A DNA stretch of 64,000 bases from Candidatus Obscuribacterales bacterium (lineage in GTDB: Bacteria; Cyanobacteriota; Vampirovibrionia; Obscuribacterales; Obscuribacteraceae): assembly GCA_019745415.1 (NCBI GenBank), contig JAIETF010000030.1, forward strand, positions 1 through 64,000, read 5' to 3'. Each line of letters begins with the position of its first letter. Within the stretch, counting starts at the first letter, position 1. Made by a program: the position numbers and the translations under genes. Under the pieces are notes generated by a model. The model saw only the letters and a program-made list of their open reading frames with translations, was not told the origin of the DNA and did not search any database. Shown piece by piece: positions 1 through 9,986 of the stretch.

Positions 1-241
1 CATGAGACAAAACCGAAAACAGCCTGGCTAATTCACCGCTTACTACAGCTCTATAAGGCATACAGCCCCCTGTTTGAAATTCATCATGGCATTTGTATTG
101 ATGCTGAAATTAAATTCGGACTGTTCTATCTGAGAGAGCTATATCAATCAAGAAAGAGAGAAAACTCAGAAATAAAGGCCCAAGGTATTCTTTCATCACA
201 CTTTCATATATTAACATATCTCTATATTAGAAGTGAAATTT

Positions 242-1732
242 TCACAGACGGCAAGTGACCGCCCGAAAGGCCGCCATCGCCTGCAAATATTCGGTATGCA
301 CTTCAGCCAGGCGCATGCGAGCTTCGGCCGTAGCCCGCTCCCTTTGGTTGACCAAAAAGAGTGTGCCGTCGCCGGCAGCATAACGTAGACGTTCGCCCTC
401 TTCTACATCCCTAGCCTTGCGCACCTCTTCCAGGTTGGCTACATATCTCTCGTAAGAAGTATTTATAGCCGAGACTGTATCATCCACTTCAGTCTGAATG
501 CGCAACCTTTCCGCTTTCTCTTCTTGATCCAATTTTTCAAGCTTGAGACTAGCCGCCTGGGCTTGACCACGGGCGGTACGCTGCCTCAGCGGCGCCGAAA
601 CAGCAACACCACCGCGAATGACATAACCAATGCCCTCAGGACCGGTATCGGCGCCCTGCGAGACATAGGCGTCAATTGCAGGCAAAATCATATTCTTTGC
701 TAATTTCAACTCAATCTGCACTTGTTTGCGCTCAAGTTCGATGCGCTTCAACTCCGGTCGCTTATCCAATGCTTCCTGCCGCCCACGCTTCCAGATCTCA
801 TCAGACAGAAGTAAAGGTTCGGGCGAAAGCGCCGGGACTTCTTCCAGGCGCGGCACACCGCCTGGAGTGCCGGCATCACTCCAAAGAAAAACAGAGAGTG
901 AATAAGCAGCCTTCTGAAATTCACGCTGAGCCTTAACAAAAATCGACTGCCGTCTTTGAATTTCCTGTTCGGCTTCCTTTATCTCCAAAGCGGGAGAATC
1001 ACCGCTTACCACTCGCTCTTTGATTTGCTCGGTGCGCGCTACGGCCAGGCTAAGTAGGTCATTTGCCACCGCCAGGCGCGCCCGCGCCCCCATACACTCA
1101 TAGTAAGAAGCTGCCGCCTTGAGCAAAACCTCCAGCCTGGTCAAACCAAAAAGCTGCTCAGCCAAAGGTTCACCTAATTTGGCTTGCTTTTCCATGGCCG
1201 CCTTTTCGTTAATCATCAAACCGCGAGCCAAAGGCACAGCCACACCGCCGAAATATTCACCAGCCTTACCACTGGGCACAAAAGGCGTCTTAGTATCATT
1301 TGGATTCAAACGCATGCCGGTAAAAACCTTGATGCCCGAGCGCGTGAGCAAATCGATACGACTTTCGTTATGAACTGCATTCTTGGCCTTACCAGGCTCA
1401 AAAGTGTCTTGCACTCTGAGAAATTCGTTAACCGAGGTCAAAACCGGATCAAAAGCACCAGTCTTCTCCAGTCGCTTAGCCGAAGCAATCTTCTTCTCCG
1501 CTACAGCTCCAATTAACTTAGGATAGTTTCTGTCGACTCTATCGATAAACTTTTGAAAATCCAAACCAAGGTCTTGTGATTTCTCGGCAGTAAGACTCAA
1601 GGGCGATAGCGATAAGGGAGGACGCAGAGCCGGTCCATCTCCGCTTGCATCCTTGCCCTGGGCGAAAGCAGCAGGCCCAGGCGAAAGCAGCGCCACTAAG
1701 AGCAGAAAGGAGAAAACACCAACTCTATCCAT
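242..1732 (-). CDS. TolC-family outer membrane efflux protein
   Basis: 496 aa; signal peptide, long coiled-coil pattern with paired OEP-like halves; follows HlyD and ABC genes on the same strand. Confidence 0.85.
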   Translation of the reverse strand: MDRVGVFSFLLLVALLSPGPAAFAQGKDASGDGPALRPPLSLSPLSLTAEKSQDLGLDFQKFIDRVDRNYPKLIGAVAEKKIASAKRLEKTGAFDPVLTSVNEFLRVQDTFEPGKAKNAVHNESRIDLLTRSGIKVFTGMRLNPNDTKTPFVPSGKAGEYFGGVAVPLARGLMINEKAAMEKQAKLGEPLAEQLFGLTRLEVLLKAAASYYECMGARARLAVANDLLSLAVARTEQIKERVVSGDSPALEIKEAEQEIQRRQSIFVKAQREFQKAAYSLSVFLWSDAGTPGGVPRLEEVPALSPEPLLLSDEIWKRGRQEALDKRPELKRIELERKQVQIELKLAKNMILPAIDAYVSQGADTGPEGIGYVIRGGVAVSAPLRQRTARGQAQAASLKLEKLDQEEKAERLRIQTEVDDTVSAINTSYERYVANLEEVRKARDVEEGERLRYAAGDGTLFLVNQRERATAEARMRLAEVHTEYLQAMAAFRAVTCRL

Positions 1733-1737
1733 CGATC

Positions 1738-3138
1738 CTATTTCGACTTCCGCTTCACTTCAGACTTACTTCCATCCTGCTTATGCAATCCCAGTTCTTC
1801 AGGTTTGACCGTTGGCGGAAAGGCATTGAACTGTCGCCACAACTCAAAGCCAAGAGGCACTGTATCAAGCATGATCCAGCCGCTTGCCTCAGCACCAGGA
1901 CGAAGAAAGCGGGTGGAAGGCCAGGGCTCATCTCTACCGGCGGCAATAGCTTCTTCATCCGGCTTGACAATAACCCGAAACTGACAACGTCCATCATCAC
2001 TGGCGTCTATCACAGCCACCTTACCACCGAAGGTACCAACGGCAATTGAAGGCCAGCCGGCAAACTGCAAGGCGGGCCAACCGGCAAATTGCAGACGCAC
2101 CGGACGCCCCACCGAAACAAGAGGAGCGTCATTATCGCTGACCACCAGTTCGGCAGCCAAATCTTCAGTATCAGGCGCGATTACAGCCAGAACAGCACCG
2201 CTATCTACAGTCTCACCTGCACCCACAGTCATCAACTTGACAATCCGCCCCTTGCATGGCGCCAACACTCTTCTTTGCGCATGCCTATGCTGCACATTCT
2301 GCAATTCGACTTCCAGCTTCAATATATCCGAATTGGTGCTTTCAATTGTCTCTTTTACTGAAGCCATAGCCGCCATTATATTGCTCAAACCGGCATCGGT
2401 GTCGGCCAATATCTTAGCCTGGTCGTATATAGCCAAGGTCTGATCTCTTTTAGCGATCTGCACCTGGGCGGCAGCTCTCTCGTACTCAGTGGCGGCTCTA
2501 GTCTCATCTAGAACGCCCAGCTCAAGATCGCGCCGAGAGCGCAATCCCTTGTCGTGAAGGGCTTTCATACGTTCAAGATTGAGCCTGGCTGTGACCAAGT
2601 TCTGTTTAGCAGCGTCGCGCGCCTGTTCCGCCGCCCAGATGCGATCTTTAGCCTGACTGGCCCTTTCTTGGGCCGAGGGCACAGCGGCTCCTTGAGAGCG
2701 GCGCAGACTATCGAGCTGTTCGCCCATAGCTTTGTAGCGGGATTGTGCCGCTTCTTTGCGAGACTGCAGAGCCTTGATTTGCGACTTAATGCGAGAAGCC
2801 TGATTGACATCTAAGAACTTGGGATCCAAATCAGAGAGCTCGGCCACCAACTGTCCGGCTTCTACGGTCTCACCATCACGCACATGCCAGGCGTGCAGGC
2901 GCGCCGGAATCTGAGCTTCGATATTTTGTGGACGATGCATAGGTGAAAAAATAATCACTCGCCCCGAAGCCGAAACAGACTGTTGCCAGGGCACGAATGC
3001 TAAAGCCAAGATGAGCACGACCAGCACAACAATCAAAGTGATCGAAATGAACATGCCGCTCATTGAAGATCTGACCATGTTGAAAGAACGATAGCTGGAA
3101 ACGGCACGCTCTTTTTCGTCCAAATCTATGACCGTCAT
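1738..3138 (-). CDS. HlyD-family periplasmic adaptor (membrane fusion) protein
   Basis: 466 aa; N-terminal TM, 'SASGRVIIFSP...IEAQIPARLHAWHVRDGETVEAGQLVAELSDLD' biotinyl-lipoyl-like region, central coiled coil; 4-nt overlap with upstream ABC gene. Confidence 0.88.
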   Translation of the reverse strand: MTVIDLDEKERAVSSYRSFNMVRSSMSGMFISITLIVVLVVLILALAFVPWQQSVSASGRVIIFSPMHRPQNIEAQIPARLHAWHVRDGETVEAGQLVAELSDLDPKFLDVNQASRIKSQIKALQSRKEAAQSRYKAMGEQLDSLRRSQGAAVPSAQERASQAKDRIWAAEQARDAAKQNLVTARLNLERMKALHDKGLRSRRDLELGVLDETRAATEYERAAAQVQIAKRDQTLAIYDQAKILADTDAGLSNIMAAMASVKETIESTNSDILKLEVELQNVQHRHAQRRVLAPCKGRIVKLMTVGAGETVDSGAVLAVIAPDTEDLAAELVVSDNDAPLVSVGRPVRLQFAGWPALQFAGWPSIAVGTFGGKVAVIDASDDGRCQFRVIVKPDEEAIAAGRDEPWPSTRFLRPGAEASGWIMLDTVPLGFELWRQFNAFPPTVKPEELGLHKQDGSKSEVKRKSK

Positions 3139-4934
3139 ACCTTGGCACTCCTGTCGGTTTTGCGCCTTTCCACCGAACGTATCTGGGCAGCCAGATCGGG
3201 AAAGAGAGTAGAGAACTCTGAAACATTACGCCAAGATAGATCTGCTGGGGTACCCGACTCAACGATCTTTCCTTCAGAAAGCACATAGACCCGAGAAGAG
3301 CGCATTACCACTTCGGCGTCATGGGAAATATCAAAAATTGTCCAGGAATTCTCAGGCGCGAAGATTGCCTCCACGATCTTGAGCTTGGTGGCTTCATCGA
3401 TACCAGTAAAAGCTTCGTCGAGGATAAGCAAATCAGGCCGCCCAGCCAGAGCCCGTGCAATCAACAACCGTTGCACCTGCCCCCGTGAGAGATTTCGTCC
3501 CCCACTGACAAGCATGGTGCTGAGACCACTGGGCATGTTGACCAAGTCTTTACTAAACTGTGCTATTTCAAGGGCCCAGCGCACGTCTTGATGGCTGACA
3601 TAGGGACGACCGAGGGTAATATTGTCTTCAATTGTTCCTTCAAAAACTTCATTGGCGTCACCGACCAAGCCCACACGTCGCCTAAAACTAGGCAAACTAA
3701 CATCCCTCAAATCAAAGCCGCCCAACTCGACCGTGCCATGCGAAGGCTCATAGATGCCGCAGAGCAACCAAGCCAAAGTAGTCTTACCGGCACCGCTGGC
3801 CCCGACCAAGCTGGACCTCTCACCACTGGCGATACCAAAATTGAGACCGGAAAGCACTTCACTTCTCTCACCGCCATAAGAAAACCTTACATCATAACAA
3901 GCGATACTCATGCCGCCTTCCTGCTCAGGCATGTCCACGCCGCCACGCCGTTCTATCGGCAAGTCGGTGATATGCCCAACCTTGTCAAGCCCGGTCAGCA
4001 GATCGTAGAAAACATCACAACTGCGAATAATCTTTTCAAGAGCTGAAAGCACTGTAAGAACAATAAGCTCGGCAGCCACAAGTTGACCCAAAGTAAGCTG
4101 CCTGTTGATGACCAACCAACCACCAATGGCTAAAACACCAGTGCTGGCTAAGGCCTGAAAAACATAGGTAGCAAAGGCCTGCCTATACAAAACAGCAAAA
4201 TGAGCCCTTCTGGCATTGAGATAGTTGACCACCAGACCATCGGTGTGTTCAGTAAAAAAGCGCAGCACCCCGCTTATCTTAAAACCAGTCTGACAGCGGC
4301 CCATATCTTCCAGCCATTCAGCCACTTTGTACTTAAGCAAAGATTCTCTGATGCTGGTGCGCAGACCGCCATAGCCCAATACCGCGGCAGCAAAGATAAT
4401 GAAAAGAATAATAATCACGTCGAAGGCAAGCAGCAAGGGGCTATAAAACGCCATCAAAACCAAACCGACAATGACCTGCAATATGGCAGACGGAGCCTCC
4501 AGCAAAAGCTTGGCCCAAGACTTATGCACTGTGATGACATCAAAGAAACGGTTGATCAATTCAGGCATATACTCGCCCACCAAAGCAGACGCCTTGATTT
4601 CCGGTATGCGCTCACTGATGTCTAGCGAAAAGAAAGCAAAAATGCGCTGCTGCAGGCGCTCAACCAGGCAAAATTTGAGCATGCGCAAAAGAGCGCCGAA
4701 AAGAAGACCAACAAAGACCAACAAAGACAAAACAATTAGCGGCTGCAGAAAAATGCCGGCGGCAATTGTATTGACAAGCGCTTGCGCAGCAAGAGGCACA
4801 GCCAAAGACAAGAGTCCGGTTATAACCGTATAGGTCATGAGCACGATTAAATCGGACCGATCCGACACAAGCATGCGCCAAAAGCGGTCAGTCGGACTGA
4901 GGTGAATATGCTGATCAGAACTAGAATTTGCCAT
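3135..4934 (-). CDS. ABC transporter, fused permease/ATPase (type I secretion-like)
   Basis: 599 aa; multiple TMs, Walker A 'GASGAGKTTL', signature 'LSRGQVQR', Walker B 'LLILDEAF'. Confidence 0.9.
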   Translation of the reverse strand: MANSSSDQHIHLSPTDRFWRMLVSDRSDLIVLMTYTVITGLLSLAVPLAAQALVNTIAAGIFLQPLIVLSLLVFVGLLFGALLRMLKFCLVERLQQRIFAFFSLDISERIPEIKASALVGEYMPELINRFFDVITVHKSWAKLLLEAPSAILQVIVGLVLMAFYSPLLLAFDVIIILFIIFAAAVLGYGGLRTSIRESLLKYKVAEWLEDMGRCQTGFKISGVLRFFTEHTDGLVVNYLNARRAHFAVLYRQAFATYVFQALASTGVLAIGGWLVINRQLTLGQLVAAELIVLTVLSALEKIIRSCDVFYDLLTGLDKVGHITDLPIERRGGVDMPEQEGGMSIACYDVRFSYGGERSEVLSGLNFGIASGERSSLVGASGAGKTTLAWLLCGIYEPSHGTVELGGFDLRDVSLPSFRRRVGLVGDANEVFEGTIEDNITLGRPYVSHQDVRWALEIAQFSKDLVNMPSGLSTMLVSGGRNLSRGQVQRLLIARALAGRPDLLILDEAFTGIDEATKLKIVEAIFAPENSWTIFDISHDAEVVMRSSRVYVLSEGKIVESGTPADLSWRNVSEFSTLFPDLAAQIRSVERRKTDRSAKV

Positions 4935-5036
4935 GATAAAAACTTAGCACGACATTTTCAAATATGCAAGCTTTTGAAAATGTATGAAGCTTCACTTACA
5001 AAAGCGAAAAAATTGGCTCTATCAAAGGCCTAATTA

Positions 5037-7370
5037 CTATTCTTCCTTCAGTCTTTCAGCCTGGTCAAATGCCTCGCCATCTTGACCATCCTCGCTATCG
5101 GCGCTGTCTTGTTCCAGTCTAGAAAGAATTGCCAAAGATTGCTTATACATAACTTCAGCCTCTTGCGGCCTATTCATTTTGCGCAACAATTTGGCGTAAT
5201 CAGAGAGAATTTGCGCCATATCCGGGTCTTCCTTATTGAGATTTTTCTTGCGTATCTCAAAGGATTTCCTAATCAAGACTTCCGATTCGTCAAAGCGCTC
5301 CTGCTTAAAATAAATATTCGACAGAGTACTAAAGAGCTCGGCCATCTTCAGTGGCTCAAGTTTTCCGGTCGACTCGGCAATAGCAATGGCGCGTCGCACA
5401 AAGGGTTCGGCCTGGTCATGTTTATCCTGAGCCAGAAGCGAGCCGGCTAGATTGGAAAGATCAGTCACCAAGACAGGGTCTTGAGGACCAAACTGATTGA
5501 GACGATGCACCAGGATACGTTCGTAAATCACTTGGGCTTGGGAAAAGTTTCCTTGCCTGAAATAACTATGAGCTAATCTTTCGAAGACTCTGTGTAAAGA
5601 TGACGGAGCATCGGCGGAGGGATCGAAGCCTTTGATCAAATCTTCCGAAAGTCCCTGCCCCTTGGCCAGAGAAGCTAGACGACTGGCTCTGGCATCGGAA
5701 GGCTGTATGGTCTGGCTATGCTTGCGCGGCTTCTTGACCGGGGCAAGGTTATGCAGCGAACTGGCTTCTTCGTTGGAAACAGCATTTTCGTCCGCCTCAT
5801 CACCGGAATCGCTTGAATCTTGCACCAGTGAATCATCGGCAATCGAAGGAATTGCGCCAAGAATCGCTCCCTCCGGCGCGGGCTCGCTAAAGAGAGGCGG
5901 CGGCGGTTCCACCTCAGCCATGACACTACCTATGATATCATCGACATTGGTCAAAGGGGCTTGCGAGAGCTGGGCGGAAATAGCCTCCACACTAGGAACA
6001 TCGCTGGCATCACTTGCCGTAGTTTGAGAACTGTCGCTCACCGGCTCTTGTTCTTGTTCGTTTTCGACTAGCGCACCCGGCGCTCCAGAGACGGTATTTG
6101 GTTTAGGAGGAGAAGACTCTTGCTCCTCGGCGCTTTCGCCCTTAAGCCTTAAACCTTTTTCTTTCGACCAACCTAACTCTTTGAGAGCATCGTCAAATTT
6201 GACCGGGCCTTCCGGGCTATGGTGCAAGCAATAATCGAGGGTGACAACAGCATCATCACGACCGATTAGACCTTTAGATATAAGCTGATAGCAACGCAGA
6301 GCCGCCTGCAAAGTCGGAACATCGAGATGCCCGGTCAAGACCAGGAATTTGCCGATAACAGCAGCCGACTTAGTGCTTATATCAAAGGCATCATCCAGTT
6401 CGTCTTCAGTAAGCACATTAGCCAGAGAAAGCAATTCGTCGAAAGTTATGTCTCCCGAGGCAGCCTGCTCCTCTTTTACTTCGCGGATAGCCTCTTCCAA
6501 GGTGGCGCCGCCGCTATGCACCCGAGCCAGACATTCACTAGCCCTAGTCGAAGACAACTCGCCCTTATCGACCAGTTTCTGCAATTCGAGAGCGCCATCC
6601 AGAATATTCTGGGAGACAAGCATGCGACTGATTAGGACCTGCCCGATGGTTTGTTGATTGACCAACCCCCATTCCAAAGCATTCATGACATCGGTCTCGG
6701 TGAGCACACCAGCCATAACCAGAAGCTCGCCCAGGCGCACACCCTTCTTGCGGGCCGGCACCGGCTTGATTGCAACAGTCTGCACTTCCGCGCTGGGCTC
6801 GGCCGCTTGCACCGGCTCTAAACCGGCTTTCTCTCGCAAGCTGGCAATCGCTTCCGCCCTGGACATCATCTCATCACGCACCCGCACCTGCATGTCTAGG
6901 ACGGCATTGAGCAGATCGTTAGACAAGATATTGTGCAAAACCAGCATGCGACCGAGGGGTAAACCAGTGGTGTTGCTTTGCTCTACAGCCTTAGCCAGAA
7001 CTTCATACGTGACCAGTCCAGACTCGACCAAAAGTTCGCCCAGCTTACTCGACTGCGAACGTTTGGGGCTGGCGTACTCATTTAAGATGTCACGAAAAGG
7101 GGCACCGACCTTGTAGGCAATCTTGAGGCAGCGCAAAGCCTCAGGCAGCTCCACCGACTTATCCCTGAGCATTGACTGTGCTTCGAGGGCCGATTGTAGG
7201 TCCCGCGGCGATATTAAGCCGTTCATCACAAGCATCTGCCCAATCTGCATACGCTTGCCCTGGGCGGCGCGCATGGCTTCTGCCAGTTGCAGCTGGGTGA
7301 GGATGCCGGCCTGAACCAAGAGGTCTCCCAACCTGGTACTGGTCATGGAACGCTTTAATATCGAAGCCAC
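5037..7370 (-). CDS. Multi-MshEN-like (T2SSE_N-like) repeat protein with C-terminal TPRs
   Basis: 777 aa; repeated 'RLGDLLVQAGILTQLQLAEAM...IGQMLVMNGLISPRDLQSALEAQ' modules; C-terminal TPR array. Confidence 0.75.
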   Translation of the reverse strand: MASILKRSMTSTRLGDLLVQAGILTQLQLAEAMRAAQGKRMQIGQMLVMNGLISPRDLQSALEAQSMLRDKSVELPEALRCLKIAYKVGAPFRDILNEYASPKRSQSSKLGELLVESGLVTYEVLAKAVEQSNTTGLPLGRMLVLHNILSNDLLNAVLDMQVRVRDEMMSRAEAIASLREKAGLEPVQAAEPSAEVQTVAIKPVPARKKGVRLGELLVMAGVLTETDVMNALEWGLVNQQTIGQVLISRMLVSQNILDGALELQKLVDKGELSSTRASECLARVHSGGATLEEAIREVKEEQAASGDITFDELLSLANVLTEDELDDAFDISTKSAAVIGKFLVLTGHLDVPTLQAALRCYQLISKGLIGRDDAVVTLDYCLHHSPEGPVKFDDALKELGWSKEKGLRLKGESAEEQESSPPKPNTVSGAPGALVENEQEQEPVSDSSQTTASDASDVPSVEAISAQLSQAPLTNVDDIIGSVMAEVEPPPPLFSEPAPEGAILGAIPSIADDSLVQDSSDSGDEADENAVSNEEASSLHNLAPVKKPRKHSQTIQPSDARASRLASLAKGQGLSEDLIKGFDPSADAPSSLHRVFERLAHSYFRQGNFSQAQVIYERILVHRLNQFGPQDPVLVTDLSNLAGSLLAQDKHDQAEPFVRRAIAIAESTGKLEPLKMAELFSTLSNIYFKQERFDESEVLIRKSFEIRKKNLNKEDPDMAQILSDYAKLLRKMNRPQEAEVMYKQSLAILSRLEQDSADSEDGQDGEAFDQAERLKEE

Positions 7371-7445
7371 TTGCTAGACCTTACTTACGCAATTGCATAG
7401 TCGAAACCCTTCACTAGCATAGCATTGCCTAGAGCCCCCAAAATA

Positions 7446-9011
7446 TTATCGGTAGCCCGAGGCCCGAGATAGTTCAAAAAACCCAGCCGGTAACTGATAG
7501 CGCAGCGCCTCGGCCAATACAGTGCGGGCGATTTCAGACTGGCCCTGGCCGTCGAGGTCGGCAATAGTGCGCGAAATGCGCAAAACCCTATCATACCCCC
7601 GCCCTGAAAGCCCGAACTGATTGACGGCTTTAGCCATAAGGCTTTTGCAGTCGGAGCTGAGGCGACAATGGTCTTTCAATTCCTGCGAATTGAGATAACC
7701 GTTGTAGACAAAGCCATTGCCCCGACGATTGCGTAACTTCTGCAATTCCACCGCCCGCATCACCTTCTTGAGAATAGCCGCAGAACTCTCTTCTTTGCGA
7801 GAGACAGTCAACTCGTTCTCAGATAGGCGTTGCACCTCTACTTTCAGATCAATTCGGTCCAGCAAGGGCCCTGAAATGCGCGACCAATAACGCTGTGCCT
7901 GATGAGGTCCGCAAACACAACTTTTAACGGCATCACCCCGATAACCACAGGGGCAGGGATTACAAGCAGCCACAAGCACAAAGGCAGCCGGATAAGTAAG
8001 AGTTTGCCCGGCCCTAGAAATTGTTACTTTCTGGCTCTCTAGAGGCTGCCTCAAGTTATCAAGGTGAGTGCGCGGAAATTCAGTCAGCTCGTCGAGAAAT
8101 AAAACACCTTGATGACTAAGCGAAATCTCACCGGGTTTAGGCATCAAGCCGCCCCCCACCAAGCCCACGACTGAAGCGCTATGGTGCGGACTACGAAAAG
8201 GTCGCTCAAAAACGATGGCATCTTTGCGAGTGAGCAAGCCTGCCACACTATGCAATTTGGTCAACTCCAGTGCCTCTTCATATTCCAACGGGGGCAGAAT
8301 ACCTGGCAAGCGCTCAGCCAACATAGATTTGCCCGAGCCAGGGGGACCGACCATGAGCATATTGTGCCTACCGGCCGCGGCTATTTGCAAAGCCCGCTTG
8401 GCGTGTGCCTGTCCTTTCACTTCATTCATATCTTTGCCGATTTTCACCGAGGCAAGGAAGCGCTCTCGCCGCTTACCGAGATAGACAGTGCCATTGCCCA
8501 AGCCTTGTGAAAGTTTCATGACCTGCATCAAATGCGATACCGGATAAACTTTCAATCCATCAACCAGAGCAGCTTCTTCGGCATTACCTTCGGGCACGAC
8601 AATACCGGCGGCACCGGCTGCCTGACAGGCTAAAGCAATTGGCAGCACACCGCTGACCGGTCGCACCGCACCACTCAAAGAGAGTTCACCGACAAACCAA
8701 AGATCGGCGATTTTCTCACCGTCTATAAGCCCGGTTGAAACAAGAATACCGGTGGCTATAGGCAAGTCGTAAGCCGAACCTTCTTTTCTGATATCACAGG
8801 GGGCGAGGTTGACCACCCACTTCTTGCCGGGCGGCATCAGAAAAGAACAAGACTTGATGGCCGAACGTACTCGCTCGCAAGCTTCGCGCACTGCAGCATC
8901 AGGCAGCCCGACTATACTAATTTGACCGAGACCACCTAAACAATCGACTTCCACTTCAATAGGGCTGGCTTCCACACCGGCTAAAGCACCGGAATAAACA
9001 CATGCAAACAT
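7446..9011 (-). CDS. comM: YifB/ComM family Mg-chelatase-like AAA+ ATPase
   Basis: 521 aa; 'MFACVYSGALAGVEASPIEVEVDC', Walker A 'GPPGSGKSMLAERLPGILPPL', 'RPFRSPHHSAS', 'CNPCPCGYRGD'. Confidence 0.95.
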   Translation of the reverse strand: MFACVYSGALAGVEASPIEVEVDCLGGLGQISIVGLPDAAVREACERVRSAIKSCSFLMPPGKKWVVNLAPCDIRKEGSAYDLPIATGILVSTGLIDGEKIADLWFVGELSLSGAVRPVSGVLPIALACQAAGAAGIVVPEGNAEEAALVDGLKVYPVSHLMQVMKLSQGLGNGTVYLGKRRERFLASVKIGKDMNEVKGQAHAKRALQIAAAGRHNMLMVGPPGSGKSMLAERLPGILPPLEYEEALELTKLHSVAGLLTRKDAIVFERPFRSPHHSASVVGLVGGGLMPKPGEISLSHQGVLFLDELTEFPRTHLDNLRQPLESQKVTISRAGQTLTYPAAFVLVAACNPCPCGYRGDAVKSCVCGPHQAQRYWSRISGPLLDRIDLKVEVQRLSENELTVSRKEESSAAILKKVMRAVELQKLRNRRGNGFVYNGYLNSQELKDHCRLSSDCKSLMAKAVNQFGLSGRGYDRVLRISRTIADLDGQGQSEIARTVLAEALRYQLPAGFFELSRASGYR

Positions 9012-9135
9012 AACACCTCGACAATAGGCGGGGATAAGAAAAGCAAATTGCTACCTGCTTTAAAGACGTAATTTCAGGTGAAAAAGTTCAATGCTGAGGA
9101 TTATTTTTTAGGCTTGCAGCATTAATTCAGAAAGC

Positions 9136-9966
9136 TTACTTATTTAGCTGCTTCTTGAGAGCAACCACTTCTTGATTGTCAGGATGCTCTTTCTCTAGAG
9201 AGCTAAATTCAGAAAGCGCCTCTTTCTTCTTGCCGGCGGCATTCAGTGCTTGCACGAGACCGATGCGGGCATCGAGATTTTCCGGCTCAATTTCGAGTGC
9301 TTCTTCTTCTTCTTTGATCTGATCTTCGGGACGACCAGCCAAACCAAGTACCAGAGCCAGCTTGTGATGAGTAACATCATTAGTAGAATCAATCTGACAG
9401 GCCGACTTGTAGGCTTCTATGGCAGTATTTAGATCGCCTTTACCAAGAGCCGCCTCAGCTAGAGCACAAAAGGCTCTTGGCTCACTAGCGTCCATGGCGG
9501 TAGCTGTGCGAGCTTCCTGAAAAGCCTCATCAAAACGCGATTTCTTGGCCAGTGCTTCACTGAGAACATAGTGAGCGATGCTGTTTTTAGGATCCAGCGC
9601 GGTTGCTTCCTTTAATACGTTAATGGCTTCATCGTAACGTCCCTGTTCGTTGAGAATGACACCAAGATTATTCATAGCGGTAGGATTCTTAGCATCACTG
9701 AGAAGCGCTTCTCTATATTCTTTTTCGGCTTTGTCGTATTCGCCTCTTTTGAAGAACTCATTGCCTTGAATAAGATAAGAGTTTGCCGGACGACGAATAT
9801 TGATACCACTGCAAGCTGTAAGCGAGAATGCGCAGCCAAGCAAAACGATCGCACCGATAAGCAAGAGCGAGGCAGCCTCATGTCTTGGCGCCCCCTCCTT
9901 ATTTGCAATCCTGGCAATGGCGAAATCAGGTCGCTTTCGCCCTGATACGCTTGATCGATCGGTCAT
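9136..9966 (-). CDS. TPR-repeat protein, possible lipoprotein
   Basis: 276 aa; hydrophobic N-terminal segment followed by Cys, several TPR units. Confidence 0.75.
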   Translation of the reverse strand: MTDRSSVSGRKRPDFAIARIANKEGAPRHEAASLLLIGAIVLLGCAFSLTACSGINIRRPANSYLIQGNEFFKRGEYDKAEKEYREALLSDAKNPTAMNNLGVILNEQGRYDEAINVLKEATALDPKNSIAHYVLSEALAKKSRFDEAFQEARTATAMDASEPRAFCALAEAALGKGDLNTAIEAYKSACQIDSTNDVTHHKLALVLGLAGRPEDQIKEEEEALEIEPENLDARIGLVQALNAAGKKKEALSEFSSLEKEHPDNQEVVALKKQLNK

Positions 9967-9986
9967 ATAGCTTGAACCGCCTTAGA

